Positions 17,790-27,495 are shown, counted from the stretch's first letter. The stretch: DNA of 64,000 nt from Bradyrhizobium barranii subsp. barranii (GCF_017565645.3 NZ_CP086136.1:3269501-3333500); one strand, 5' to 3'. Numbers and translations are program-made. The notes: generated by a model from the letters alone, not told the origin.

Positions 17790-18533
17790 CTAAAACTGAT
17801 ACCTCCGCAACCCTCCATCCACCGGGATCACCGTGCCCGTGATGTACCTTGCCACCGGTGAGGCCAGAAACACCGCGAGCGCCGCGAGGTCCTCCGGCTC
17901 GCCCCAATAGCCGACCGGGATTTCTTCCTCGGCAAAGCGCTCGCGATAATCCGGCGGGTAGTTGCGGCGGATCTGCTCGCTCATGATGCGGCCGGGCGGG
18001 ATGCAGTTGATGGTGATGCCGTGCTCGCCGATCTCGCGCGACAGGCCCTTGGCCCAGGCGTGCACGGCGGCTTTTGCGGCGAACGCAGCGTTGAGGCCTT
18101 CCGGCTCGGACTTGCCGGTGATGTTGACGATGCGGCCCCATTTGCGTTCGATCATCTGCGGCAGCAGCGCGTGCGCGATGCGGCGGTAGCTGGTGAAGTT
18201 CAGCGCGATCGCCTCGTCCCATTTGCTGTCGGGCGCATCGACGGGAAGGGGGCGGCTGCCGCCGGCATTGTTGACGAGGATGTCGACATGGCCGATCTCT
18301 TTGAGCGCAAAGGCCGCGATGTTCTCCGCGGCGTCCTTGGCCATCACGTCCTGCTCGAACGGCGTGATCAGGCCGGAGCCGACTTCTTTCACCAGCTCGG
18401 CAAGGAGATCAGTGCGCCGCGCCACGCCGACGACGCGGACGCCTTCGGCAGCCAGGCCCTTGGCGATGGCGCGGCCGATGCCGATGCTCGCGCCTGTCAC
18501 GACTGCGGTTTTCGATTTGAGCCCGAGGTCCAT
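17790..18533 (-). CDS. SDR-family oxidoreductase lacking the catalytic tyrosine
   Basis: 247 aa. The Rossmann motif TGASIGIG (about residues 13-20) and NNAG place it in the short-chain dehydrogenase/reductase family. The C-terminal SPVARYITGTVIPVDGG is typical of FabG-like members. In the usual YxxxK position the sequence reads AFAAKAAVHAWAKG, so the Lys is present but the Tyr four residues earlier is Ala. NITG replaces the usual serine motif. It may bind NAD(P) without standard dehydrogenase chemistry. It is divergent from the methyltransferase gene across 145 bp. Confidence 0.75.
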   Translation of the reverse strand: MDLGLKSKTAVVTGASIGIGRAIAKGLAAEGVRVVGVARRTDLLAELVKEVGSGLITPFEQDVMAKDAAENIAAFALKEIGHVDILVNNAGGSRPLPVDAPDSKWDEAIALNFTSYRRIAHALLPQMIERKWGRIVNITGKSEPEGLNAAFAAKAAVHAWAKGLSREIGEHGITINCIPPGRIMSEQIRRNYPPDYRERFAEEEIPVGYWGEPEDLAALAVFLASPVARYITGTVIPVDGGLRRYQF

Positions 18534-18678
18534 GGTCACACGCTCTCTTGTTTGCTTTTTGCTTCTTGTCGTTCGTTTCCTGCCCGTCCCGCCGGCTTCG
18601 CGAATTGCCTGAGCGGGACGAGCAGTGGTAACCAAGAGCCTCGACGAAGGAAACACGAAAAAGAAAAGGCGTTGAGCA

Positions 18679-19449
18679 ATGGTCTGGGATCCGCAGCAAT
18701 ATCTGAAATTCTCCGGCCATCGGCTTCGGCCCGCCGTCGACCTCTTGATGCGGATTCCGGATTTCGCCCCGCGCGCGATCGCCGATCTCGGGGCAGGGGC
18801 CGGCAACGTGACAAAATTGATCAAGGAACGCTGGCCGGACGCGACCGTGACCGGTGTCGAGGGCTCGGCCGAGATGGTGGCCGCAGGCCGCAAGGCGGCG
18901 CCGGATGTGGAATGGTCGCACGAGGATCTCGGCCATTGGCGCCCCGCCAGGCAATACGATTTGATCTATTCCAATGCCGCACTGCACTGGCTGCCCGATC
19001 ATGCGGTGCTGTTTCCGTCGGTCATGGAGAAGGTGACGCCCGGCGGCATGCTTGCGGTGCAGATGCCGCGCAACTTCCTCGCGCCATCGCATGTGCTGAT
19101 CGGCGAGACGGCGCTGAACGGCCCGTGGCGGTCAAAGGTCGAGCATCTCGTTACCCCGCCGCCGGTCGAAGGGCCGGCCTTCTATCATGATCTACTCGCG
19201 CCGCTTTCCCAGAACGTCGACATCTGGGAGACCGAGTATCTGCAGGTGCTCGAAGGCGACAATCCCGTGAAGGAATGGACCAAGGGGACCTGGTTGACGC
19301 GCTATCTCGACATCCTGCAGGGCGATGAGAAGGCCGCGTTCGAGGCCGCCTATGGCGAGCGGGTGGCGAAGGCCTATCCGAAGAATGCCGCGGGGCAGAC
19401 GCTGTTTCCGTTCCGGCGTCTGTTCATGGTCGCCCAGCGCAAGGGCTGA
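18679..19449 (+). CDS. tam: Trans-aconitate 2-methyltransferase
   Basis: 256 aa. It has the family start (MVWDPQQYLKF), then the SAM-binding loop LGAGAGNVT, and SNAALHWLPDH in the active-site region. The length and the FPFRRLFMVAQR end match Tam. The cytosolic enzyme methylates trans-aconitate, an inhibitor of aconitase that forms spontaneously from the citrate-cycle intermediate cis-aconitate. It appears to be a single-gene unit, followed by a strong hairpin. Confidence 0.88.
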   Translation: MVWDPQQYLKFSGHRLRPAVDLLMRIPDFAPRAIADLGAGAGNVTKLIKERWPDATVTGVEGSAEMVAAGRKAAPDVEWSHEDLGHWRPARQYDLIYSNAALHWLPDHAVLFPSVMEKVTPGGMLAVQMPRNFLAPSHVLIGETALNGPWRSKVEHLVTPPPVEGPAFYHDLLAPLSQNVDIWETEYLQVLEGDNPVKEWTKGTWLTRYLDILQGDEKAAFEAAYGERVAKAYPKNAAGQTLFPFRRLFMVAQRKG

Positions 19450-19480
19450 TCGCACTGCCGCAATGCGACATAAACCGTTC

Positions 19481-19513
19481 GCAACCCGGGACTGGAAGCG
19501 GGTCCCGGGTTGC
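19481..19513. terminator. Perfect 12-bp hairpin after tam
   Basis: GCAACCCGGGAC (19481-19492), a 9-nt loop, then the exact complement (19502-19513). It lies 31 bp after the tam stop. The stem is strong enough to act as a terminator or 3' stabiliser. There is no following T-run. Confidence 0.6.
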
Positions 19514-19661
19514 GCGGACAACAGCCATCAAGCTAGCTTGCCTGTGGCAAATTGGGCTTAGGTCTAGTTGTTCGGGTGGTGGATTGCTGCCACTACTGGG
19601 CTGCAAACCGGGCTGCAAAACAAAAAGAACCCGGTTTTAGAGGTTGTTGGGAGGTTACTTC

Positions 19662-20663
19662 ATGCGCAAGCTGCTTCTTGCGGTCGCCGCCGCAGCTATT
19701 CTCGTGGCCCCAGCCGTGGCACAGGCCCAGAGCCCTGTTGTCATCAAGTTCAGCCACGTGGTCGCCAACGACACCCCGAAGGGCAAGGGCGCGCTGAAGT
19801 TCAAGGAACTCGCCGAGAAGTACACCGACGGCAAGGTCAAGATCGAAGTCTATCCGAACTCCTCGCTCTACAAGGACAAGGAGGAGATCGAGGCGCTCCA
19901 GCTCGGCTCGGTGCAGATGCTGGCGCCCTCGACCGCGAAATTCGCGCCGCTCGGCATCAAGGAATTCGAGGCGCTCGACCTGCCCTGGCTGTTCAAGGAC
20001 GACGAGACCTATTCCAACGCGATGAAGGGCACGATCGGCAAGTGGCTGTTCCAGAAGCTCGAGGCCAAGGGCATCACGGGGCTCGCCTATTGGGACAACG
20101 GCTTCCACATGGTGTCGTCGAACCGCACGTTGATGAAGCCTGAGGATTTCAAGGGCCTGAAATTCCGCATCTCCGGATCGAAGATCGCCGACCAGTATTT
20201 CCGCCTGATGGGCTCGATCCCGCAGATCATGGCGTTCTCCGAAGTCTACCAGGCGCTCCAGACCGGCGTGGTCGACGGCTGCGAGAACACCGCGTCGAAC
20301 TACCTGACGCAGAAGTTCTACGAGGTGCAGAAGGACATCACCGTGTCCTATCACGCGCATCTGCAATATGCGGTCATCGTCAACTCGAAATTCTGGTCCG
20401 GCCTGCCGCCTGACATCCGCGCCCAGGTCGCGAAGGCGATGGTGGATGCAACCGAGTACACCAACCAGATCGCGCACCAGGAGAACGAGGACGCGCTGGC
20501 CGAGATCAAGAAGGCGGGCAAGACCAAGCTGCATTATCTGACTGACGCCGACCGCAAGGCGTGGCAGGAAGCGATGCGGCCGACTTATACATGGGCAAAG
20601 GGCCGGGTCGGGCAGGAGGTGCTCGATCTCGTCGCCAAGGAACTCGACGTCAAGATGAACTGA
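19662..20663 (+). CDS. TRAP transporter substrate-binding protein (DctP family)
   Basis: 333 aa from ATG 19662 with GGGAGG upstream. A Sec signal peptide (MRKLLLAVAAAAILVAPAVAQA) precedes the mature part. IKFSHVVANDTPKG and RISGSKIADQYFRLMGSIPQ are typical of C4-dicarboxylate-type TRAP binding proteins, with an Arg that contacts the carboxylate. It should deliver an organic acid in the periplasm to the fused permease encoded 80 bp downstream. The ligand cannot be named from the sequence. Confidence 0.9.
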   Translation: MRKLLLAVAAAAILVAPAVAQAQSPVVIKFSHVVANDTPKGKGALKFKELAEKYTDGKVKIEVYPNSSLYKDKEEIEALQLGSVQMLAPSTAKFAPLGIKEFEALDLPWLFKDDETYSNAMKGTIGKWLFQKLEAKGITGLAYWDNGFHMVSSNRTLMKPEDFKGLKFRISGSKIADQYFRLMGSIPQIMAFSEVYQALQTGVVDGCENTASNYLTQKFYEVQKDITVSYHAHLQYAVIVNSKFWSGLPPDIRAQVAKAMVDATEYTNQIAHQENEDALAEIKKAGKTKLHYLTDADRKAWQEAMRPTYTWAKGRVGQEVLDLVAKELDVKMN

Positions 20664-20743
20664 CGCGTTTTCCGCAAGGACAATACGAACGGTCGGGAGT
20701 GTGCGCACTTCCGGCCGTTTCGCATCGATAGGGGGACTTTGAT

Positions 20744-22792
20744 TTGCTTCGCGTGCTCAATCAGGCGCTCAACCATCTCGAAGAATGGCTGATCGCGACG
20801 CTCATCGCGGCTGCAACCGGCTTGATCTTCATCGCCGTGGTGCACCGTTACGGCGCAGGCGAATCGATCGTCCTCTCCAGATGGGCGGCTGCGCACGGGA
20901 TGAGCTGGCTCGCGACGCTGTCGATGGCGGTGTTCACCTTCCTGTCCGAGCTCGACCTGTCCTGGGCGCAGGAACTCTGCATCTACATGTTCATCTGGAT
21001 GGCGAAGTTCGGCGCGGCCTATGGCGTGCGCACCGGCATCCATGTCGGTGTCGACCTGCTCGTCAACCGCCTGCCCGAACATTCGCGCAAGCACGTGATC
21101 CTGTTCTCGCTGCTGTGCGGCGCGCTGTTCACGGGCATGATCGCCGCCTTCGGCGCCTCCTTTGTCTCCGAGATGTTCAAGACCGGCCAGCAGTCGAACG
21201 ATCTGGAAGCGCCGATGTGGTTCGTCTATCTGGCGATTCCGCTCGGCTCCGGCCTGATGTGCTTCCGCTTCCTCCAGGTCTCGTGGTCCTATTACTGGAC
21301 CGGCCATCTGCCGCATCATGACGAGAGCCACGTCGAGGGTGTGGAGGCCGACGTCTCGCCCGCGTTGCATCCGCAGCCCGCCGGCGCGGCGACCAGGGCC
21401 GCCGCGCGAAAAGTGTCGCCGCTCGGCGTCATCCTGATCATGGCGCCGATCCTGATCTTCGCGATGTGTCTCGCCGAGAAGTTCGGCGTGGTGGTGCTGC
21501 CGCACTGGATGCGTGCCGCGACCGTGTTCGCGCTGCTGATCGCGCTGATGCTGACCGGCATCCCGGTCTCGATCGCGCTCGGCCTCACCGTGATGACGTT
21601 CCTGTTCACGCTGACCACGGTACCGATCGAAGCCGTCTCGATGAAGCTCTTCACCGGCATCGAGGGGTTCGAGATCATGGCGATCCCGTTCTTCATCCTC
21701 GCCGGCAATTTCCTCACCCATGGCGGCGTCGCGCGCCGCATGATCAATTTCGCGACCTCGCTGATCGGCCATTGGCACGGCGGTCTCGGCCTTGCCGGCA
21801 TCGTCGCCTGCGCGATGTTCGCGCTGGTGTGCGGCTCGAGCGTCGCGACCGTCGCCGCGATCGGCGCGATCGTGCTGCCGGAGATGGTCCGCCACGGCTA
21901 TCCCATGCATTTCGGCGCCGGCATCATCACCGTTGCCGGCTCGCTCGGCATCCTGATGCTGCCCTCGATTCCGAAGATCGTCTATGCGGTCTCCACCAAT
22001 ACCTCGATCGGCGCGCTGTTCGTCGCGGGCCTGCTGCCGGGCATCATGCTGACGACGATGCTCTGCATCGTCACCTGGTGGCTCGCGCGCAAGCGCGACT
22101 ATCCACGCCTGCCGAAGGCGAGCTGGGGCGAGACCGTCCGCACCTTCCGCGAGAGCATCTGGGGATTGATGCTGGTCGTCATCATCATCGGCGGCATCTA
22201 CAGCGGCCTGTTCACCGCCACCGAGGCGGCCGCGATGGCTGCGGTCTACTCCTTTATCATCGCGGTGTTTGTCTACAAGGCGATCAAGATCGTGGACGTG
22301 CCGCGGGTGCTGCTGCGCGCCGCCAACACCAGCGCGATGCTGCTCTACATCGTCACCAACGCGGTGCTGTTCTCCTTCGTGCTCTCCAACGAGAACCTGC
22401 CGGCGACCTTGGCCGACTGGATCGCGGCGCAGAACCTCGGCTGGGTCGGCTTCCTGCTGGTCGTCAACATCCTCCTGCTGCTCGCCGGCAATTTCATGGA
22501 GCCGAACTCGATCATCCTGATCATGGCGCCGATCCTGGCGCCGGCGGCCAAGAAGCTCGGCATCGACCTCGTGCATTTCGGCATCGTGATGGACGTCAAC
22601 ATGGAGGTCGGCCTCTGCCATCCGCCTGTCGGGTTAAATCTCTATGTCGCCTCGATGATAGCGCGCATGCGAATAACCGAGCTCGCGGTCGCCGTGTTGC
22701 CGTGGCTCATCACCATGCTCGGCTTCCTCGTCATCGTGACCTACTGGCCCGATCTGACGCTGTGGCTGCCGCGGGTGCTGGGGATGCATTAG
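20744..22792 (+). CDS. TRAP transporter fused small/large permease (DctQM)
   Basis: 682 aa starting at TTG 20744 behind AGGGGG. Residues 1-200 are a DctQ-like four-helix domain (LSWAQELCIYMFIWMAKFGAAYG). After a Pro/Ala-rich cytoplasmic linker (about 200-225), residues 225-680 are the 12-helix DctM domain with two hairpin repeats (ILAGNFLTHGG, then FMEPNSIILIMAPIL). It imports the ligand of the preceding binding protein, driven by a sodium or proton gradient. Fusions of the two permease subunits are known but less usual than separate ones. Confidence 0.9.
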   Translation: MLRVLNQALNHLEEWLIATLIAAATGLIFIAVVHRYGAGESIVLSRWAAAHGMSWLATLSMAVFTFLSELDLSWAQELCIYMFIWMAKFGAAYGVRTGIHVGVDLLVNRLPEHSRKHVILFSLLCGALFTGMIAAFGASFVSEMFKTGQQSNDLEAPMWFVYLAIPLGSGLMCFRFLQVSWSYYWTGHLPHHDESHVEGVEADVSPALHPQPAGAATRAAARKVSPLGVILIMAPILIFAMCLAEKFGVVVLPHWMRAATVFALLIALMLTGIPVSIALGLTVMTFLFTLTTVPIEAVSMKLFTGIEGFEIMAIPFFILAGNFLTHGGVARRMINFATSLIGHWHGGLGLAGIVACAMFALVCGSSVATVAAIGAIVLPEMVRHGYPMHFGAGIITVAGSLGILMLPSIPKIVYAVSTNTSIGALFVAGLLPGIMLTTMLCIVTWWLARKRDYPRLPKASWGETVRTFRESIWGLMLVVIIIGGIYSGLFTATEAAAMAAVYSFIIAVFVYKAIKIVDVPRVLLRAANTSAMLLYIVTNAVLFSFVLSNENLPATLADWIAAQNLGWVGFLLVVNILLLLAGNFMEPNSIILIMAPILAPAAKKLGIDLVHFGIVMDVNMEVGLCHPPVGLNLYVASMIARMRITELAVAVLPWLITMLGFLVIVTYWPDLTLWLPRVLGMH

Positions 22793-22911
22793 CCTATGCA
22801 CGACCGGGACATGGCTAACGCGCGGTAAACCCGCGCGCTCAAATGCCATCGCTGCGCTGGGACCCATTTTTACGGGTCTGCGGTAGAACCATGCCAGTGG
22901 ATGGGGCTGGC

Positions 22912-24069
22912 ATGTTCTTCAACAGAATGGAATCCGGACGAGCGTCGATTTCCGACGCCGTCTATCTGGAAGTCATCACGGGCCTGCACGGCACGACGAT
23001 GCCCAACATTCTTGCGGCCGCCTGCCTCGCGATGGTCGGCGCCATCACGACCTACGAGACCGGCGATATGGTGACGGCGGCGCTGACGGTCGCCGGTGTC
23101 GTCGTCGCCATCGTCCGCCTGTTCGAAATTGTCGCATTCCGTCGCCGCCTCGCGCAGCCGACGCAGCTTGCTCGGGCCGAGGCCGTGATCTGGGAGCGGC
23201 GTTACATTGCCGGCACCGTGGTGACGGCATTGGTGCTCGGCGTGTTTGCCGCGCGCAGCATCGTGCTGGGCGATGCGCTTTGCTCCGTGATGGCGATCGG
23301 CATCGGCTTCGGCTTCGGCGCCGGCGTGGTGGCGCGGCTGGCGCTGCGTCCCGTCGCGGCGCTGCTCGATCTCGTCGCGATCGCAGCGCCCGCCGCGATT
23401 GTTACTTTTATGCAGCCAGATCTCCGCCATGTCGGGCTCGGGCTCCTCATCCTGATGTATGTGGCCGCGAGCTTCGAGATGGTGCGGCTGAGCTTCAATG
23501 CCTCGATCAACCAGATCACGCTCAAGCGGCAGTTCGAGCAGCTCTCGCGCCTGGACCCGATGACCGGCGCGTCCAATCGTTCGGTGCTGGCCACGGACCT
23601 GCCGCAGATGCTGGCGGCCGGGATGATTGCCGTCCATACGCTCGATCTCGACCGCTTCAAGGAGGCGAACGACCGGTTCGGGCATCCCGTCGGTGACGCA
23701 CTGCTGAAGCAGGTCGCCGGGCGGCTCAAGGCGCTCGCCGCGCAGGATGACCTCGTGGTCCGGATGGGCGGCGACGAGTTCGTCCCGGTGCAGCGTTCGG
23801 CGGCTGATGCGGAAGCGATGGCGCAGCGCATCGTGCAGTCGATCAGCATGCCCTACGATATCGACGGACAGGTCATTGAGGTGGGCGTCAGCGTCGGCGT
23901 CGCCGTCGCGCCGGACGACGGGCGCACCGCGGAGGCGCTGCTGTCGCGCTCCGACAAGGCGCTCTATCGGGCCAAGCAGGAACGCGGCGGCTATGTGCTG
24001 GCGCGGGATTTGCGGATGGCGGATGCGACCGCATCGGGCCAGACCTTGGCGGAAGAGCTCGCTGCGTAA
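22912..24069 (+). CDS. Membrane-bound diguanylate cyclase (GGDEF)
   Basis: 385 aa. The first ~200 residues have about six membrane helices in hairpins. A C-terminal GGDEF domain (about 215-370) contains DPMTGASNR, LDLDRFKEANDRFGHPVGD and an intact MGGDEF active site, so c-di-GMP synthesis is likely. The inhibitory RxxD site expected five residues before GGDEF is missing (AQDDL instead), so product inhibition at that site is not expected. No EAL domain is present. I chose ATG 22912 because GGATGGGG lies just upstream; 22891 and 22843 are alternatives. Confidence 0.8.
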   Translation: MFFNRMESGRASISDAVYLEVITGLHGTTMPNILAAACLAMVGAITTYETGDMVTAALTVAGVVVAIVRLFEIVAFRRRLAQPTQLARAEAVIWERRYIAGTVVTALVLGVFAARSIVLGDALCSVMAIGIGFGFGAGVVARLALRPVAALLDLVAIAAPAAIVTFMQPDLRHVGLGLLILMYVAASFEMVRLSFNASINQITLKRQFEQLSRLDPMTGASNRSVLATDLPQMLAAGMIAVHTLDLDRFKEANDRFGHPVGDALLKQVAGRLKALAAQDDLVVRMGGDEFVPVQRSAADAEAMAQRIVQSISMPYDIDGQVIEVGVSVGVAVAPDDGRTAEALLSRSDKALYRAKQERGGYVLARDLRMADATASGQTLAEELAA

Positions 24070-24086
24070 GCCACGCGGACGGTGCA

Positions 24087-24230
24087 CCCTCTCCCCTTGT
24101 GGGAGAGGGTGGCTCGCCGCGCAGCGGCGAGGCGGGTGAGGGGGGGCTCTCCGCACAAACAGTCTTGCGGGCGGAGATATACCCCTCATCCGGCGCTTCG
24201 CGCCACCTTCTCCCACAAGGGGAGAAGGAA
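24087..24230. repeat. Inverted pair of Bradyrhizobium-type palindromic repeats
   Basis: The left arm starts CCCTCTCCCCTTGTGGGAG and the right arm ends CTCCCACAAGGGGAGAAGG. Each arm has its own inner hairpin (GCTCGCCGCGCAGCGGCGAG on the left, GGCGCTTCGCGCC on the right), so the whole can fold into a long cruciform. A relative of this element lies at 38661-38839. It fills the space between the GGDEF and sulfatase genes. Confidence 0.8.
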
Positions 24231-24322
24231 AGAGGCATCTCGCTAGATTTCGGCAGTCTCCTCCGATAGCAATCACCCGCGAGATGCGGTTAGATGCTCG
24301 CACAGGCCGGGAGGAAACAAGA

Positions 24323-26245
24323 ATGACCAGCAGCGAGCCGAAGGACGCAACACCCTCCGTCACCGTGCAGCATGATGCGATGCTGAATGCGCTGCCGTTT
24401 TCCGACACGCGGGATTTCGACGACGCCGCGCGTGGCTTTCTTGGTACGATCGAAAATGCGGAGATCACCAACCCGCAGGGGCGGACGGTCTGGAGCCTGA
24501 AGCCCTACGGCTTCCTGTCGTCCGAGCAGGCGCCGCCGACCGTCAATCCGAGCTTGTGGCGGCAGTCGCGGCTCAACATGCAGCACGGGCTGTTCGAGGT
24601 GGTGCCCGGCGTCTACCAGGTGCGCGGGCTCGACATCGCCAACATGACGCTGATCGAGGGCGACAGCGGCGTCATCGTCGTGGACACGCTGACGTCGATC
24701 GAGGGCGCACGTGCCGCGCTCGATCTCTATTACAGGCATCGTGGCCAGAAGCCGGTGGCCGCCGTCATTTTCACCCACACCCATACCGACCATTGGGGTG
24801 GCGCGCGCGGCGTGCTGGAGGAGGACGCGCTGGCAACCGGCGCCGTGCCGATCATCGCGCCGAACCTGTTCATGGAGCATGCCGTCTCCGAGAACATCAT
24901 CGCGGGGCCGGCGATGCTGCGGCGGGCACAATACCAGTTCGGGCCGTTCCTCGCCAAAGGCGTGCGGGGGCAGGTCGACAACGGGCTCGGCAAGTCGATG
25001 GCGGCGGGCGCCGTGGCACTGCTGCGTCCGACCGACCTGATCATGGCGAGCGGCGACAGGCGCGTGATCGACGGCGTCGAATTCGAATTCCAGATGGCGC
25101 CGAACAGCGAAGCGCCGGCGGAGATGCACTTCTTCATCCCGCGCTACAGACTGTTGAACCTCGCCGAGAACTGTACGCACAATTTCCACAATCTGCTGCC
25201 GTTCCGCGGCGCCGACGTGCGCGATGCGCTGGCGTGGTCGAAGTACCTTAACGAGGCCTTGCGGCTCTGGGACGGCAAGGCCGAGGCGATGTGCGGCCAG
25301 CATCACTGGCCGGTGTGGGGGCGCGAGCGGATCGGCACGATGATCCGCCAGCAGCGCGATCTCTACAAGTTCGCGCATGACCAGACCATCCGCCTGATGA
25401 ACCACGGCCTCACCGCCGCCGAGATCGCCGAGACGATCCAGTTGCCGAAGAGCCTGGAGGGCGCCTGGCACGGCCGCGGCTATTACGGCCACATCCGGCA
25501 CAACGTGAAGGCGATCTACCAGAAATATCTCGGCTGGTACGATGCCAACCCGGTCAATCTCGATCCGCTGCCGCCGGTGGAATCCGGCAAGAAGTATGTC
25601 GAGTACATGGGCGGCGCCGAGGCCATCCTCGCGCGCGCACGCAAGGACTTCGACAAAGGCGAGTTCCGCTTTGTCGCGCAGGCGCTCGGCCATCTCGTCT
25701 TCGCGGAGCCGGAGAATGAAGCGGCGCGTCTGTTGCTCGCGGATACGCTCGAGCAGCTCGGTTATGCCGCCGAGAGCTCGACCTGGCGCAACGCCTATCT
25801 GTTCGGCGCGCAGGAGCTGCGTCAGGGCATGCCCAAGACCCCGCCGCGTCCGCCAATGCCGCGCGAGACGCTGGCCGCGCTACGCACCGAGCAGCTCTGG
25901 GACGTGCTCGGCATTCGGCTCAACGGCCCCAAGGCCGAGGGCAAGCACATCGTGCTGAATTGGAGCTTTTCCGATACCGGCGAGATCTTCGTGCTCAACC
26001 TGGAGAATTGCGCGCTGACTTATACGGAGGGCGTGCAGGCGGAAGGCGCGGACGCCAGTTTCACGCTCGCGCGCGCAACGCTCGATGAGGTCATCGCGAA
26101 ACTGACGAGCTTTCCGGAAGCGGTCGCCGCCGGCAAGATCAAGCTCGCGGGCAACCCGATGCGGCTTGCCGAGCTGATGGGCCTGATGGACGAATTCCCG
26201 CGCATGTTCGAGATCGTCGAGCCGAAGCGGGCGGTGGTGAGTTAG
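24323..26245 (+). CDS. Alkyl/aryl sulfatase, SdsA1/BDS1 family
   Basis: 640 aa from ATG 24323 behind GGAGGAAAC. A metallo-beta-lactamase domain (about residues 85-320) carries THTHTDHWGG, the binuclear zinc motif HxHxDH. A helical dimerisation region follows, and then a C-terminal SCP2-like lipid-binding domain (about 530-640). This is the domain order of SdsA1, which hydrolyses alkyl sulfates such as SDS to alcohol and sulfate. No signal peptide is visible, so it should be cytosolic, unlike some relatives. It is monocistronic between two repeat elements. Confidence 0.88.
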   Translation: MTSSEPKDATPSVTVQHDAMLNALPFSDTRDFDDAARGFLGTIENAEITNPQGRTVWSLKPYGFLSSEQAPPTVNPSLWRQSRLNMQHGLFEVVPGVYQVRGLDIANMTLIEGDSGVIVVDTLTSIEGARAALDLYYRHRGQKPVAAVIFTHTHTDHWGGARGVLEEDALATGAVPIIAPNLFMEHAVSENIIAGPAMLRRAQYQFGPFLAKGVRGQVDNGLGKSMAAGAVALLRPTDLIMASGDRRVIDGVEFEFQMAPNSEAPAEMHFFIPRYRLLNLAENCTHNFHNLLPFRGADVRDALAWSKYLNEALRLWDGKAEAMCGQHHWPVWGRERIGTMIRQQRDLYKFAHDQTIRLMNHGLTAAEIAETIQLPKSLEGAWHGRGYYGHIRHNVKAIYQKYLGWYDANPVNLDPLPPVESGKKYVEYMGGAEAILARARKDFDKGEFRFVAQALGHLVFAEPENEAARLLLADTLEQLGYAAESSTWRNAYLFGAQELRQGMPKTPPRPPMPRETLAALRTEQLWDVLGIRLNGPKAEGKHIVLNWSFSDTGEIFVLNLENCALTYTEGVQAEGADASFTLARATLDEVIAKLTSFPEAVAAGKIKLAGNPMRLAELMGLMDEFPRMFEIVEPKRAVVS

Positions 26246-26293
26246 GGCGCCGCCGCCGCCACGTTCTTGCTGGCATCGCCCTCCGCACTCTCG

Positions 26294-26400
26294 CTGTCAT
26301 CGCCCGGCTTGACCGGGCGATCCAGTATTCCTGAGACCGCAGTGCTTGAGCCGAGAAGTCGCGGAGTACTGGATGCCCCGGTCAAGCCGGGGCATGACAG
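26294..26400. repeat. Palindromic intergenic repeat
   Basis: CTGTCAT at 26294-26300 pairs with ATGACAG at 26394-26400, and CGCCCGGCTTGACCGGGCGATCCAGTA pairs imperfectly with TACTGGATGCCCCGGTCAAGCCGGGG, each cited here as short blocks. It is a long imperfect stem with nested hairpins. It sits between convergent genes and may serve as a bidirectional terminator. Confidence 0.75.
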
Positions 26401-26424
26401 TGTGTCGTGAAGTGAAAGCGGCCC

Positions 26425-27495
26425 TTACTCCGCGCTGCTCACCAGCTTGATCCGCGGCGCCTGCGCTTCCGTCAGGCTGCGATAGGCCGCGAGATAATCC
26501 AGCGCCATCCGCCGCGCCGTGAAGCGCTTCTCGAACTGCTTGCGGATGGCCGCGCGATCGAGTTGCGGCAGGCGTTTGACGACGCCGGCGGCGCTGATGA
26601 TGTCCTCGACCACGAAGCCGGTGAGGCCCTCGTCGATGATCTCGGGCACCGAGCCGCGGTTGAAGGCGACGACCGGTGTGCCGCAGGCCATGGCTTCGAT
26701 CATCACGAGGCCAAACGGCTCCGGCCAGTCGATCGGCAGCAGGAGGCCGAGCGCGCCGCTTAGGAAGTCGGATTTCTCGTGGTCACCGATCTCGCCGATG
26801 AAGTCGACCAGCGGATTGTTCTGGATCATCGGCTTGATCAGCTCGTCGTAATAGTCCTGGTCGGCGCGATCGACCTTGGCCGCGATCTTCAGCGGGACGC
26901 CGCAATGCATCGCGATCTTGATGGCGCGGTCGACGCCCTTCTCGGGCGCGATGCGGCCGAGCACGGCGAGATATTCCTGCTTCGCCGGCTTCGGCGTCAG
27001 CAAGGTCTCCGGCAGGCCGTGGTGGATCGTCGTCACCCAGTTCGCCTGCGGCACCGGCCTGCGCTGCGCGTTCGAGATCGAGATGACAGGCATTTTCGAG
27101 AAGGTGTTGAACACGGGCTGATGCTCCGGCAGGTCGAGCCGGCCGTGCAGCGTGGTCACGAACGGGGTCGGCTGCCGGTGGAACAGGGACCACGGATAGT
27201 AATCGAGATGGAAGTGGAGGAAGTCGAACTCCTCGTCGTCACATTTCTGCCGCACGCGCTCCAGGAGCACCATATGCAGCGCGTTGGGATCACGCACGGA
27301 ACCGTCGAGGCGAAGCGCCCGCGGCCAAAGTGCGTCCAGCTTCGCCGACGTCTGCGAGTCACCGCTGGCGAACAGCGTGACATCGTGTCCAAGGGCAACC
27401 AACTCCTCCGTCAACCAGTGCACCACCCGCTCGGTGCCGCCATACAGCTTGGGTGGAACAGCCTCAGTCAACGGAGCTACCTGCGCGATGCGCAT
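26425..27495 (-). CDS. Glycosyltransferase family 4 protein
   Basis: 356 aa from ATG 27495 (MRIAQVAPL). The N-terminal acceptor domain has PKLYGGTERVVHWLTEEL, and the C-terminal GT-B donor domain has GRIAPEKGVDRAIK and PEPFGLVMIEAMACGTPVVAF with the E-x7-E nucleotide-sugar motif. It should transfer a sugar from an activated donor to an unknown acceptor in the cytoplasm. Lying near an ABC exporter and a debranching-type glycosidase, it may belong to a polysaccharide or glucan function, but the gene faces away from both. Confidence 0.85.
   Translation of the reverse strand: MRIAQVAPLTEAVPPKLYGGTERVVHWLTEELVALGHDVTLFASGDSQTSAKLDALWPRALRLDGSVRDPNALHMVLLERVRQKCDDEEFDFLHFHLDYYPWSLFHRQPTPFVTTLHGRLDLPEHQPVFNTFSKMPVISISNAQRRPVPQANWVTTIHHGLPETLLTPKPAKQEYLAVLGRIAPEKGVDRAIKIAMHCGVPLKIAAKVDRADQDYYDELIKPMIQNNPLVDFIGEIGDHEKSDFLSGALGLLLPIDWPEPFGLVMIEAMACGTPVVAFNRGSVPEIIDEGLTGFVVEDIISAAGVVKRLPQLDRAAIRKQFEKRFTARRMALDYLAAYRSLTEAQAPRIKLVSSAE

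Noticed and set aside
20585..22621. 678-codon open frame antisense to the TRAP permease gene
   Set aside because: A high-GC shadow of a well-supported gene. The translation is rich in Asp, Arg, His and Gln with no domain.
24087..24230. CRISPR array
   Set aside because: The repeats are inverted palindromes, not regularly spaced direct repeats with spacers; none were found in the window.
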